DNA of 64,000 nucleotides from assembly GCA_963719525.1 (NCBI GenBank), contig CAVRCG010000004.1, positions 1,550,001 to 1,614,000 of the forward strand, in the 5' to 3' direction. Under the pieces are notes generated by a model, which worked only from the letters and a program-made list of their open reading frames with translations, was not told the DNA's origin and searched no databases. This DNA comes from Bernardetia sp963719525 (GTDB lineage Bacteria; Bacteroidota; Bacteroidia; Cytophagales; Bernardetiaceae). Positions 9,914-19,076 of the stretch are shown here, piece by piece. Each line of letters begins with the position of its first letter. Position 1 is the first letter of the stretch. A program made the position numbers and the translations under genes.

Positions 9914-12412
9914 ATGAAAAATCGTCGTTTATCGAAACCTATTGAAAATTTACTTCCTCATTATGATGTTGTTGTGATCGGTTCGGGTTATGGAGGTTCG
10001 ATAGCAGCTTCTCGCCTTGCTCGTGCAGGAAAAAAAGTATGTTTGTTAGAACGAGGAAAGGAATATTTGACAGGAGAATTTCCAGACAAAGAGGAAGAAA
10101 TGGCTGCCAATATGCAGTTTAATCTGAACAATAAAAGAGTAGGTTCTGAATCTGCGCTTTATGATTTTTGGGTAGATGACGATGTAAATGTTTTTAAAGG
10201 CTGTGGATTGGGTGGAACTTCGCTAGTCAATGCAAACGTTTCTATTCGTCCAGAGAAATGGGTTTTGAAAGAAGATTTTTTTCCTAAAATCTTGCAAGAA
10301 GAATCTGAAAATATACATAGTGATTTGGAAGAAGGATACAGGTTAGCGTATCAAATGTTGAAACCTACAACCTATCCAGAAAATTATCCTCCTTTGAAAA
10401 AAATGGAAGCGCATAAAAAGTCAGCGCAAGCAATGGATAAGCCTTTTTACAAAACTGACATCAATGTAAATTTTGATATTGAGGGAGAAAACCACGTAGG
10501 CGTGCATCAAAAGCCGTGTAATTTGTGTGGCGATTGTGTTTCTGGTTGTAATGTAGGTGCAAAGAATACAACGATGATGAATTATTTGCCTGATGCTGCT
10601 AATTTTGGCGCAGATATTTTTGTAGAATGTGCCGTTTCTCATGTCGAAAAACATGGAGCGCAATGGACAGTTCGTTTTAAACTCTTAGGAGCGCAAAAAC
10701 AAAAAGTTGAAAATCATGAAGAAATGTATGTGATTGCAGATACTGTAGTTTTGGCAGCAGGAACATTAGGTTCGACCGAAATTATGTTGAAATCAAGAGA
10801 TAAAGGATTAGAAGTTTCGAACAAATTAGGCTTTCATTTTTCTGGAAATAGTGATTATGTAGGTTTTGGATATAATACTCAGCACGAAATTGATGGAATT
10901 GGAAAAGGAAAAGATATGGAAGGAAAAACTCCAGTAGGTCCAACGATTACTTCAATTATTGACTTACGAAAAACGAAACACAAAGAGGAAGGAATGATTT
11001 TGCAAGAAACGGCTGTTCCTTCGGCAATGTCAAAACTGTTTCCAGAATTTATGCTCACGATGGGAAATCTTGCCATAAAAGAAGTAGATGAAGCAAAGAA
11101 AGAAGAGAAAAAAGAAGAAAATAAAAGTAAAGGAAGCAATGAAAACGAAAATATAAGCGATTTTGAGAAAGAAATTTTGATGAAAAAGCGAGAAATAGAA
11201 AGTGTTACAAAGGGAGCTTACAATGGAGCAACCAAAAATACACAGACTTATTTGCTCATGACACACGATAAAAGTGCAGGTGTTTTGACATTAAAAAACG
11301 ACCGTTTACAGATTTCTTGGCAAGATGTAGGAAATGAAGATTCGTTTGATAAAGCAAATAATTATATAAAAGAAGCTACAAGAGCATTGAATGGAACGAG
11401 CGTTCCGAATCCTACTTGGACAGAAATTTTTAATCAAGATTTGGTAACTTTGCATCCTTTGGGAGGTTGTATTATGGGAGAAGATACTCGTGAGGGTGTC
11501 GTAAACCATAAAGGACAGGTGTATTGTACTTCGGCAGAAGAAAAACAGGTATATGAAAATCTTTATATTGCCGATGGTTCGATTATTCCTCGTTCGTTGG
11601 GCGCAAATCCACTTTTGACTATTTCTGCGCTTGCTGAACGGATTTGTAGAATAATGGCTAGAGAGAAAGGCTGGGAAATTAATTACGAGTTGCCTTCAAA
11701 ACCTTCTATTTTTAGAGAATTGGAAGAACAACCAGTAGGAATTGAGTTTACCGAAACAATGCACGGATTTATAAATCATAAAACGTTTGAAGAACCAAAA
11801 TGTAGAACGCTAAACGAGTTTGAGAGAGAATATAATTTTGGAAAAGCAAAAGACCAAACGTTCAAAATTACGTTGAATGTAATTTGTGAAGACTTGGAAA
11901 AAATGTTTTATGAAAAAGAACATTTATCAAGAATGACTGGCTTTGTAGAAGCTCCTTCTCTTTCAGATGAGCCTTTGATAATAAGCGAAGGAAGTTTTCA
12001 ACTTTTTATAGAGGGAAATGATGTTATTGAGCATAAATTAAGAGATGAAGATAAAGGCAAAAATAAGAATGAAATGAGAACTAAAAAAATAGTTTATAAA
12101 GCTCATTTGTTTAATCCAAATGGAGAAAGCTATAATTTTGAAGGCTATAAAATCTTGAATGGAGATAAATTTTTGGACAAATGGAACGATACTTCAACAC
12201 TTTATACTACTATTTATGCCGATGTAAAAAGCATTCCGAATGTTCATTTGAGTGAAGATAGAGAATACATAAAATCACAGGGAGTTTTGAAGGTAGAAGT
12301 AACCGATTTTATGAAGCAAATTGCATCTTTGAAGACGTTGCACGCTGATAATAAAGAAGAAAAAATGAAAGCAATTTATAATTTTGGGAAGTATTTTGCT
12401 GGGAAGATTTAA
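9914..12412 (+). CDS. GMC-family (cholesterol-oxidase-like) FAD oxidoreductase
   Basis: The N-terminus carries the dinucleotide-binding motif VVVIGSGYGGSIAASRLA followed by LLERG. A second FAD segment, GGTSLVNANV, lies near residue 100. The C-terminal part of the catalytic domain has HPLGGCIMG and ADGSIIPRSLGANPLLTISA, typical of glucose-methanol-choline oxidoreductases. A four-Cys block (CNLCGDCVSGC, near residue 200) is typical of the cholesterol-oxidase-like branch. After about residue 610 comes an extra domain of about 220 residues that I cannot name. A charged insert (Lys/Glu/Asn) lies near 395-420. There is no signal peptide. The substrate, perhaps a sterol or other lipid alcohol, is unknown. 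Confidence 0.85.
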   Translation: MKNRRLSKPIENLLPHYDVVVIGSGYGGSIAASRLARAGKKVCLLERGKEYLTGEFPDKEEEMAANMQFNLNNKRVGSESALYDFWVDDDVNVFKGCGLGGTSLVNANVSIRPEKWVLKEDFFPKILQEESENIHSDLEEGYRLAYQMLKPTTYPENYPPLKKMEAHKKSAQAMDKPFYKTDINVNFDIEGENHVGVHQKPCNLCGDCVSGCNVGAKNTTMMNYLPDAANFGADIFVECAVSHVEKHGAQWTVRFKLLGAQKQKVENHEEMYVIADTVVLAAGTLGSTEIMLKSRDKGLEVSNKLGFHFSGNSDYVGFGYNTQHEIDGIGKGKDMEGKTPVGPTITSIIDLRKTKHKEEGMILQETAVPSAMSKLFPEFMLTMGNLAIKEVDEAKKEEKKEENKSKGSNENENISDFEKEILMKKREIESVTKGAYNGATKNTQTYLLMTHDKSAGVLTLKNDRLQISWQDVGNEDSFDKANNYIKEATRALNGTSVPNPTWTEIFNQDLVTLHPLGGCIMGEDTREGVVNHKGQVYCTSAEEKQVYENLYIADGSIIPRSLGANPLLTISALAERICRIMAREKGWEINYELPSKPSIFRELEEQPVGIEFTETMHGFINHKTFEEPKCRTLNEFEREYNFGKAKDQTFKITLNVICEDLEKMFYEKEHLSRMTGFVEAPSLSDEPLIISEGSFQLFIEGNDVIEHKLRDEDKGKNKNEMRTKKIVYKAHLFNPNGESYNFEGYKILNGDKFLDKWNDTSTLYTTIYADVKSIPNVHLSEDREYIKSQGVLKVEVTDFMKQIASLKTLHADNKEEKMKAIYNFGKYFAGKI

Positions 12413-12731
12413 GAATTTTTTGGAATTTGGAGTGAAAAAACTTCGAACTTTTTGTTTGAGTTTTTTTCTTAGTGTTTGATGAAGTATGATAAATAGAAAG
12501 TTATACAAATCCAAAATTAATATAATTGAATACAAATTTGAAATACTTAATATGATTTTCTTTTTTTTTTAAGTATTTACAAAAGAATCTGCTTATCCTA
12601 CTTTCTACAACACCACTAAATATTTATCTTGTGGGAAAGACAAATATAAGGTATTTGTAAAATATAATTGCCATAGTTTATTGAAAATAAATACTTTAGG
12701 GTAGTTTTAATCTCTACAATTTAAAATCAAA
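12413..12731. other. Gene-free AT-rich spacer
   Basis: In these 319 bases I see no open frame, repeat family or clear terminator. The spacer lies between two co-oriented genes and presumably contains the CorA promoter. Confidence 0.5.
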
Positions 12732-13712
12732 ATGAAAAAAACATTTTTACAGAATACTACGCTCATTAAATACAACGAAAGCGATTACAATCTTAGCAGT
12801 TACGACAAACCAGAAGATATAATTGTAACGCAAAAAGATGGTTTTATTCGCTGGGTAAATACATACGGAATGCAGTATGAAGACCAATTAAGAGGCGTAA
12901 TTATTCAAAACAAGTTAGATGATTTTTTATTGAAATTAATCAAAGATGATGAGCAGTCTAATAAAGTAATTGAACTAGAAGATATGTTTTTTGTGTCTAT
13001 TAGAGTTTTGATAACTGAAAATGATACATTAGATTCCGAACAGATGTTTTTTATTGTTTCTTCTGATTTTGTGTGGAGCATTCAAGAGCAGAAAGGAGAT
13101 TACTTTGGTTGGATAAGAGAACGAATAAAAGAAAATAGAGGACTTATTAGAAAAAAGAAAGCTGATTATTTGCTTTTTCTTTTAATTGAATCCATTATTG
13201 ATAATTATTATCAAACCCAGCAAAACTATATAGAAATGTATGCCGAAATGTTGGACAGTACAAAAGTAAAACCGACACCAGAGTTTACTAGTCAGATTGA
13301 AAAACAGAGGCGTAATTTATTAAAATTCAAAAAGGCTGCAAATAGTCTTCGAACTACTGTACTTCGTCTTGAAAAAGTGAGCTATAAAAACATAAAATCA
13401 AAGTATTTTTCAGAACTAAAAGAACAAGTAAACGACCTTATTGCAGACATTGATTTTGAACTTCAAACACTAGAAAGTAGTATGAATTTAGTTTTTAGTA
13501 TTCAAGGACACCGTTTGAATGAGGTAATGAAAACACTTACTATTTTCTCTGTGATTTTTATTCCTCTTACTTTTTTGGCAGGAATTTATGGAATGAACTT
13601 TGAAAATATTCCAGAACTCAAAATGAAAAACGGCTATTTTATTTTGCTGGGAGTAATGTCTGTTGTTACGCTAGGAATTGTGTATTACTTTAAAAGGAAA
13701 AAATGGTTCTAA
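12732..13712 (+). CDS. corA: CorA-family divalent cation (Mg2+/Co2+) transporter
   Basis: This 326-residue inner-membrane channel has the normal CorA length. The cytoplasmic N-terminal domain ends in a long helix (near residues 195-250). Two C-terminal membrane segments follow: IFSVIFIPLTFLAGI, ending in the signature loop YGMNFENIPEL, and the segment around ILLGVMSVVTLGIVYYF, closed by a basic tail RKKWF. The GMN motif is intact. A strong terminator follows directly, so this is a single-gene unit. Confidence 0.93.
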   Translation: MKKTFLQNTTLIKYNESDYNLSSYDKPEDIIVTQKDGFIRWVNTYGMQYEDQLRGVIIQNKLDDFLLKLIKDDEQSNKVIELEDMFFVSIRVLITENDTLDSEQMFFIVSSDFVWSIQEQKGDYFGWIRERIKENRGLIRKKKADYLLFLLIESIIDNYYQTQQNYIEMYAEMLDSTKVKPTPEFTSQIEKQRRNLLKFKKAANSLRTTVLRLEKVSYKNIKSKYFSELKEQVNDLIADIDFELQTLESSMNLVFSIQGHRLNEVMKTLTIFSVIFIPLTFLAGIYGMNFENIPELKMKNGYFILLGVMSVVTLGIVYYFKRKKWF

Positions 13713-13715
13713 ATC

Positions 13716-13748
13716 AAAAAAAACTACCTAAAAAGGTAGTTTTTTTTA
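13716..13748 (+). terminator. Rho-independent terminator of CorA gene
   Basis: The arms AAACTACCT and AGGTAGTTT, separated by a four-base loop, are followed by eight consecutive Ts. It starts within 15 bases of the CorA stop codon. Confidence 0.9.
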
Positions 13749-13794
13749 TATTAAAAATTTTTTCAGTATGGAATTTTGTTTAGTCTTTACACTA

Positions 13795-14033
13795 TGTCCG
13801 TCAAGTTAAAAATTTTATAGTTATTCTGTTCCGTTAGGAACTTTATACTGGTAGAGAAATGAGAGAAAAAAAACCTTTTTGTTCCGTTAGGAACTACATA
13901 TTGGTAGCATTTTGCATTAAAACTACCAGTATACAACTCCTACGGAGTAAATGAAGGGAGATTCTTAGATTTTGCTACCAATATGCAACTTCTAAAGGAG
14001 TAAAACCAAAAAATATTTATAGCTTGACGGACA
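13795..14033. repeat. MITE-like palindromic element with internal inverted units
   Basis: About 240 bp bounded by the terminal inverted repeats TGTCCGTCAAG and CTTGACGGACA. Inside are four related units: two forward (GTTCCGTTAGGAAC followed by TACTGGTAG or TATTGGTAG) and two reverse (CTACCAGTAT or CTACCAATAT followed by CTCCTACGGAG or TTCTAAAGGAG). The whole can fold into a long hairpin. A second element with the same two-forward, two-reverse plan lies at 32792-33026. It directly abuts the left end of the IS3 element. No coding capacity is seen. Confidence 0.65.
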
Positions 14034-14073
14034 TTGTCCCATCCTAACATAGCGTTACACAATTAATTTAATT

Positions 14074-14457
14074 ATGGAACGTAATTATGTAAAACGCACT
14101 CAAAAAGATTATACGATGCAGTTCAAACTTCAAGTTGTCCGAGAGATTGAAGATGGAGTTTTTACAGTTAGTCAAGCTCAACGTAACTATGGAGTTCAAT
14201 GTCGTGGAACTGTTGTAAAATGGCTTGAAAAGTATGGTAATTTTGATCCTCATTACAAAGTAAAAAAGAAGGTTATGAAAACAGCAGAACAACGTTTATT
14301 AGAGTTAGAACAAGAAAATTGCTTACTCAAAAAACAAAAGTTAGCCTTAGAAAAAGAATTGTCTATTACAGATAAAAAAGTAATTTTGTTTGATATGATG
14401 ATTGATTTGGCAGAAAAAGAATATAAAATTCCAATACGAACTGCGAAGCACTCATAA
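14074..14457 (+). CDS. IS3-family transposase OrfA
   Basis: A 127-residue DNA-binding subunit. A helix-turn-helix lies near residues 10-55 (YTMQFKLQVVREIEDG, VSQAQRNYGV, TVVKWLEKYG) and recognises the terminal repeats. A leucine-zipper helix (LLELEQENCLLKKQKLALE, near residues 72-90) serves for multimerisation. Its 3' end overlaps the OrfB frame by about 30 bases, allowing an OrfAB fusion by -1 frameshifting. Confidence 0.9.
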   Translation: MERNYVKRTQKDYTMQFKLQVVREIEDGVFTVSQAQRNYGVQCRGTVVKWLEKYGNFDPHYKVKKKVMKTAEQRLLELEQENCLLKKQKLALEKELSITDKKVILFDMMIDLAEKEYKIPIRTAKHS

Positions 14458-15404
14458 GTACCATAAAAAGAAAACAAAGACGCACTAAAAAACTCCAATC
14501 CCAAGTAATTGATTCTTTTAGAGAAGAAAATAAAACTAGCATTGGCAAGACCTGTGAATTGCTTGGGATAACTAGACAGGCGTATTATCGTTCTATTTGG
14601 CGTGTTGAATTACGAAACGGAGTAGCTGAGAAAGTTTTAGCATTAGTGGACGAAAAAAGAAAACGAATGCCAAAAATTGGGGGTCTTAAACTCTATCATC
14701 TTCTTAAAGACTCTTTAAAAGAACTTGGTGTGGGTAGAGATAAATTATTTCTTATTTTGAGAACTAATCAGCGTCTCATCTATCCTAAACGCAGTTATCA
14801 CGTTACTACTAATTCCTATCATCGTTTTAAAAAACATAAAAACTTGATAGAAAAATTAAAAATAGAGCGAGCAGAACATGTTTGGGTAAGTGATATTACC
14901 TATATTGGGACGAGAGAAAATCCAATGTATTTAGCTTTGGTTACTGATGCGTATTCAAAGAAAATTGTTGGCTATGATGTTTCTAACAGCTTAGAGACAG
15001 TTGGTTGTTCAAATGCTTTGAAAATGGCTTTGAAAAAAAGAAACTATCCTTTACGAGAATTAATTCATCATTCGGATAGAGGGGTTCAATATTGTAGTGA
15101 TGAATATCAAACGCTGCTCACTAAAAATCGTATTCGTTGTAGTATGACAGAATGTTATGACCCCTATGAAAATGCAGTAGCAGAGCGTGTAAATGGAATC
15201 TTAAAACAAGAATTTTTATTGGAATCTCAACACTCTTATTTAGAATGGATGAAAAAAATGGTAAAACAAAGTGTCCAAATATATAATCAAGAAAGACCAC
15301 ATTTTTCTCTACATTTGCAGACACCAGAGCAAACCCATAAAGAAGAAAACATTCAAATAAGAACCTATAAAAAAGAAAAATCAGACAGTTTAGAAACCGT
15401 CTGA
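14427..15404 (+). CDS. IS3-family transposase OrfB (DDE integrase domain)
   Basis: The frame is open from 14427 but has no ATG before the integrase core. The first usable start, a TTG at 14559, would cut off part of the N-terminal HTH_21-like region, so synthesis as an OrfAB fusion by -1 frameshifting is more likely. The catalytic triad is intact: VWVSDITYIG (first Asp), LIHHSDRGVQYCS (second Asp) and ENAVAERVNGILKQE (Glu). The C-terminal YNQERPHFSL block is typical. I could not identify a standard A6G slippery site in the overlap. The -1 relation differs from the +1 breaks elsewhere in the window, so it is not the same artefact. Confidence 0.9.
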   Translation, partial: NSNTNCEALISTIKRKQRRTKKLQSQVIDSFREENKTSIGKTCELLGITRQAYYRSIWRVELRNGVAEKVLALVDEKRKRMPKIGGLKLYHLLKDSLKELGVGRDKLFLILRTNQRLIYPKRSYHVTTNSYHRFKKHKNLIEKLKIERAEHVWVSDITYIGTRENPMYLALVTDAYSKKIVGYDVSNSLETVGCSNALKMALKKRNYPLRELIHHSDRGVQYCSDEYQTLLTKNRIRCSMTECYDPYENAVAERVNGILKQEFLLESQHSYLEWMKKMVKQSVQIYNQERPHFSLHLQTPEQTHKEENIQIRTYKKEKSDSLETV

Positions 15405-15454
15405 TTCATATAAAATTTATCTAAAAACCTGTAACGCTATTTCAGTACGAGACA

Positions 15455-16103
15455 TAACATAACTAAGATTTTCGCAAATCCATTTTTATTTTAGATACTA
15501 TTACTTGTGTTGATCTAATTGAAGGATAATGACCTTATTTGATTATTAGGTCTGACTGCAAGGTCAATACCGAAGGAATAAAAGACAAAATTTTGAGGAT
15601 TATTTGCTTTGCGAAGTTTCTAACTAACTAATTCAATTCTGAAGGTACAAATTTTTGTAGCAAAATTCAAATAGGATTTGCTCACAAATCTTGCCACCAT
15701 TACAACTAGATAGATAATTGTAGAGTTTTATAGAATTATTAGTATAGGACTTTCGCAAGCACTTTTAGAATGGAATAATATTTCATTCTTTTCTTAATAT
15801 AAGGTTTTTGAATCCTATATTACGGAAAAATAGGTTGGTTGAATAGAATAAAATTTGGTACTATTTTAACTTTACGAAAGTCATATATTATTTTCTATTA
15901 TTTTTTGGTTACTCACTTTTTAGAAACAGTCAAAGCAAACTGAATGTAGAAAAATTACAAATTATTAAGTGATAAATTGCAAATGAATTAGTATTTTGCG
16001 TTTGTATATCATTGCTGTTCGTTCATTCAAAAACTTTGTTTTGCATATTCATTTATCATTTATATATCATTTATAATTCGTTTATAACTTATTCAGTCAA
16101 AAA
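15455..16103. other. Gene-free spacer after IS3
   Basis: About 650 bases with no credible open frame. Between 15748 and 15882 the segments GACTTTCGCAAG and CTTTACGAAAGTC form an imperfect terminal inverted repeat around about 135 bp of AT-rich DNA, resembling a MITE or the remnant of a second mobile element. The rest looks like non-coding DNA, and it probably holds the promoter of the coiled-coil gene. Confidence 0.4.
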
Positions 16104-17369
16104 ATGTCGCATTTAGAAAACTTACAAAATACCATTTCGGAACTTCAAACGCAAAGCAAAACCCTAAACTCTTTGACAGAAGTCTATGCAAAAGCCGAAA
16201 AGACAGAAGAGAATTATAGACAAAATTTGGAGCTTTTCGAAAAACTGCGACTACAATTAGAAAGTTATGAAAATCTGTTAGACCAAAAGATAATTTCGAT
16301 TTCAAAACAAAATACCGATTCGGTTTCGGCACTTCAAGCTACCAATCAGAAAATTGAACAAACTGAAAGTCAGATAAAACAAACCAGAGAAGAAATAGAT
16401 GAGCAAGCCAGTTCGATAGAAGCGCATCTCAAAGAAGTAAAATCTCAAAACAAGGCTTTTTACGAACAAACACAGGATTTGTTAGTCCAAAAAACAGATA
16501 ATCTAAATGCAAGTCACGAGAAATTTTATTTAGAAACAACAGAAAGAATACAAAACAGACTTACAGCACTTACACAGAAAAACGAAGATTTTTATTCGCT
16601 TACTTCTCATACTTTAGCTACACAATTAGAAAATTTAGGTAAAGAAACGACTACTTTTTATGAGCGTTCAACGGAAGGAATTAGGAATAATCTATCTGAT
16701 TTTGCTTCACATACACAAGAACGAGATACAGAATTGGAGAAAATGTTGGTTGTCAAAATCAATACTATTCACGGAGAAAATCAAGCTCTTTTTTTACAAG
16801 TAAACTCACTCTCAGAAAAATTAGAAAAAACTTACAATCAGTTTAAATCTGTTTTGGATAAAATGGCTGAATTTCAGATGCAGTTTGATACAATAGGAAC
16901 AAATTTGGAGAATCAGGAAAGAGAAATTTATAATCAATCCGAACTTTTAAAAGAATCTCAAATAAGTCTGCAAGAAAACCAAAAAAATCAGTTCAATACT
17001 TTTTCAGACTATCAAAAAAAGGCATTAAAGTTTATCTATGAAAATCAGAATCAAGAGTTTAAATCAATAAAAGAGAATTTAGAAAAACAATTTGAACTGC
17101 AAAGTGAAAGTTATAATCAAAATCAAATAAAATTAGAACAAGAAATTGCTACACAGCAAAAAAATCAACTTGTTTCTCTTCAAACGGCTCAAAATGAAGC
17201 GATTGTTCCAATACAAGAACAGATTTCAGAAGAATTAAATTTACAAAAGACCGAATTAGAAAAGTTAGTTAAACTGGATAAATTAGATAAGATTTCTACC
17301 TTTCAAATCATTACCTTTGTAGGAATGCTAATTAATTTGGCTTTACTTATTTATTTGCTAATAAAGTAG
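16104..17369 (+). CDS. Tail-anchored long coiled-coil protein
   Basis: A 421-residue protein that is almost entirely heptad-patterned helix, rich in Gln, Glu, Lys and Asn, with no signal peptide. A single hydrophobic segment, ITFVGMLINLALLIYLLIK (residues about 402-421), forms the extreme C-terminus. This predicts a cytoplasmic coiled-coil rod inserted in the inner membrane by its tail. No enzymatic domain is visible. It resembles structural or scaffold proteins in general composition only, so I assign no function. A 26-bp inverted repeat pair follows the stop. Confidence 0.7.
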   Translation: MSHLENLQNTISELQTQSKTLNSLTEVYAKAEKTEENYRQNLELFEKLRLQLESYENLLDQKIISISKQNTDSVSALQATNQKIEQTESQIKQTREEIDEQASSIEAHLKEVKSQNKAFYEQTQDLLVQKTDNLNASHEKFYLETTERIQNRLTALTQKNEDFYSLTSHTLATQLENLGKETTTFYERSTEGIRNNLSDFASHTQERDTELEKMLVVKINTIHGENQALFLQVNSLSEKLEKTYNQFKSVLDKMAEFQMQFDTIGTNLENQEREIYNQSELLKESQISLQENQKNQFNTFSDYQKKALKFIYENQNQEFKSIKENLEKQFELQSESYNQNQIKLEQEIATQQKNQLVSLQTAQNEAIVPIQEQISEELNLQKTELEKLVKLDKLDKISTFQIITFVGMLINLALLIYLLIK

Positions 17370-17376
17370 GTTTTTT

Positions 17377-17511
17377 GTCGCTCGTGAGGACACGAGCAAC
17401 GGAAGAATTTTAAAGTTTTACAAAACTAATAGAGTAGCCTAATTTATCAAGTCAAATTTTTTGCTATCTCAAATAGGAAATAAAACCGTTGCTTGTGTCC
17501 CCACGAGCGAC
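17377..17511. repeat. Inverted-repeat-bounded element, MITE-like
   Basis: Two 26-bp arms bound about 135 bp. The left arm is GTCGCTCGTG followed by AGGACACGAGCAACGG. The right arm is CCGTTGCTTGTGTCCC followed by CACGAGCGAC. They pair with two or three mismatches. The right arm ends 14 bases before the methylase ATG. No open frame lies inside. Confidence 0.6.
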
Positions 17512-17525
17512 CAGCAAACGATAAA

Positions 17526-18569
17526 ATGAATTACATCGGCTCAAAACTTCGTCTTTCGGATTGGATAGTAAAAATTATTACTCAAAAGTACAACGCTTCA
17601 AATCCTTCAAAACCACTTTCAAAAGCTATCTTTGCAGAACCGTTTGCAGGAACAGGAATCATTAGTAGAAAACTAAAAACATATGTAAATCAGATAATTG
17701 CGAATGATATAGAACCGTACAGTTATGTTTTACTCAAAAATTATATTGAAAACGTAAAAGCTATTCCGAATGAAAGAATAGATTTTTTGATGGAAGAATT
17801 GAATAATTTATCTGTAAAAGAAGAAAATTTTAATCAAAAAAATGGTTTTATTTATCAAAATTATTGCGAAGGAAGTGGAAGTGAAAGAATGTATTTTAGT
17901 GATGATAATGGAAGAAAAATTGATGTAATCAGACAAAAAATAGAAGAATGGAAAGTAAACAGATTTGTTTCTCAAAGTGAATATTTCTTCTTACTCACAA
18001 GTTTATTAGAAAGTGCAGATAAAGTAGCAAATACAGCTTCTGTTTACGGAGCATTTTTAAAACAACTCAAAAAATCGGCTCAAAAAAATCTAGTTCTTTC
18101 TCCTGCTTATTTTCCTATTACAAAAAACCAAAAAAATCAAGTTTTTAAAGAAGATGCAAACAGTCTGATAAAGAAAATAAAAGGCGATATTTTGTATTTA
18201 GATCCACCTTACAACAATCGCCAGTACGGAGCAAATTATCATATTCTGAATACGATTGCGCTTTATGATGATTTTGAGCCAAAAGGAAAAACAGGTTTGA
18301 GAGAATATGAAAAATCGAAATACTGCCAAAAAAGTGAAGTAGAGAAAGTTTTTGAAGATTTAATCAAACATGCAGATTTTGAGTTTATTTTTTTGAGCTA
18401 CAACAATGAAGGCTTGATGAATCTAGAAACCATAAAAAGAATAATGAGTAAATACGGTTCATACTCGTTAGAAAAAACAGAATACCAACGTTTTAAAGCT
18501 GATAAAGACATCAATAGAGAACACAAAGCCAATGCAACAATGGAATATTTGCATATTTTGAGGAAGTGA
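17526..18569 (+). CDS. DNA adenine methyltransferase, D12-like class, no restriction partner seen
   Basis: It would transfer a methyl group from S-adenosylmethionine to N6 of adenine. The N-terminal MNYIGSK matches this class. FAEPFAGTGIISRKL is the SAM-binding motif I and ILYLDPPYNNRQYG is catalytic motif IV (DPPY). Length is 347 residues from the ATG at 17526, which I prefer to an in-frame ATG at 17493 that lies within the right arm of the preceding inverted repeat. The two minus-strand genes that follow are not recognisable nucleases, so I call it an orphan methylase. The recognition site cannot be read from sequence. Confidence 0.85.
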   Translation: MNYIGSKLRLSDWIVKIITQKYNASNPSKPLSKAIFAEPFAGTGIISRKLKTYVNQIIANDIEPYSYVLLKNYIENVKAIPNERIDFLMEELNNLSVKEENFNQKNGFIYQNYCEGSGSERMYFSDDNGRKIDVIRQKIEEWKVNRFVSQSEYFFLLTSLLESADKVANTASVYGAFLKQLKKSAQKNLVLSPAYFPITKNQKNQVFKEDANSLIKKIKGDILYLDPPYNNRQYGANYHILNTIALYDDFEPKGKTGLREYEKSKYCQKSEVEKVFEDLIKHADFEFIFLSYNNEGLMNLETIKRIMSKYGSYSLEKTEYQRFKADKDINREHKANATMEYLHILRK

Positions 18570-18598
18570 ATTTTATGTTTTATTATTTACACGTAAGA

Positions 18599-19075
18599 TT
18601 ATTCATTTGGCACAAAACCATCATTAATTTTCTCTATCAATTCAATCAAATGATTTTTAACTTTTCGTTTTGTAAGATCAATACAAACTATTTTATCAAG
18701 AATCAAATTTTCAACGTAAATTGAAGTAGAAGTAAACCAAAATGCGTCTTCAAAATTCTCATCAGATATGGTAGTAATTAGATTTTTACTGTCAAATCTT
18801 TCTTTGTTTTGTATTTCATAATCTACTTTGCGCCACTCTATTTCTTCATCAAAATAGTCTTCGGTACGATGAGCAAACTCTCCACCACTAGAAGTATAAG
18901 TTACATTTTTATCGATACAAATTTTTACTACTGGTGGAATTAACTCTTCGTCTTCTTCATTAGCAATCGTAAAAGCAATCCAATCATTATTCGGTAAATC
19001 AGATTCCCAGTTCGGATTATTTCTGATTTGGACGTAGTATATTTTTTTTCTGTTAATTCTGCCAATGAGTTCCAT
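18599..19075 (-). CDS. Hypothetical protein
   Basis: This 158-residue acidic soluble protein begins MELIGRINRKKIYYVQI. I recognise no domain with confidence. It starts one base after the stop of the gene at 19077-19670, so the two are almost certainly co-transcribed and translationally coupled. It converges on the adenine methylase with only 29 bp between them. Confidence 0.55.
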   Translation of the reverse strand: MELIGRINRKKIYYVQIRNNPNWESDLPNNDWIAFTIANEEDEELIPPVVKICIDKNVTYTSSGGEFAHRTEDYFDEEIEWRKVDYEIQNKERFDSKNLITTISDENFEDAFWFTSTSIYVENLILDKIVCIDLTKRKVKNHLIELIEKINDGFVPNE

Positions 19076-19076
19076 A

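Larger units (their letters stand above)
14035..15454 (+). mobile_element. IS3-family insertion sequence, complete
   Basis: This 1,420-bp element is bounded by 25-bp imperfect inverted repeats. The left end starts TGTCCCATC and the right end, read on the other strand, starts TGTCTCGTA. Both end in ATAGCGTTACA. It encodes OrfA and an OrfB with an intact DDE triad in overlapping frames, as expected for IS3. I found no convincing 3-4 bp target duplication: the left flank is ...ACAT and the right flank is TAAC... The left end sits immediately next to the palindromic element. Confidence 0.9.

Noticed and set aside
14427..14457. IS3 OrfA/OrfB overlap as another insertion error
   Set aside because: The frame relation is -1, the normal IS3 arrangement, while all the suspected errors are +1.
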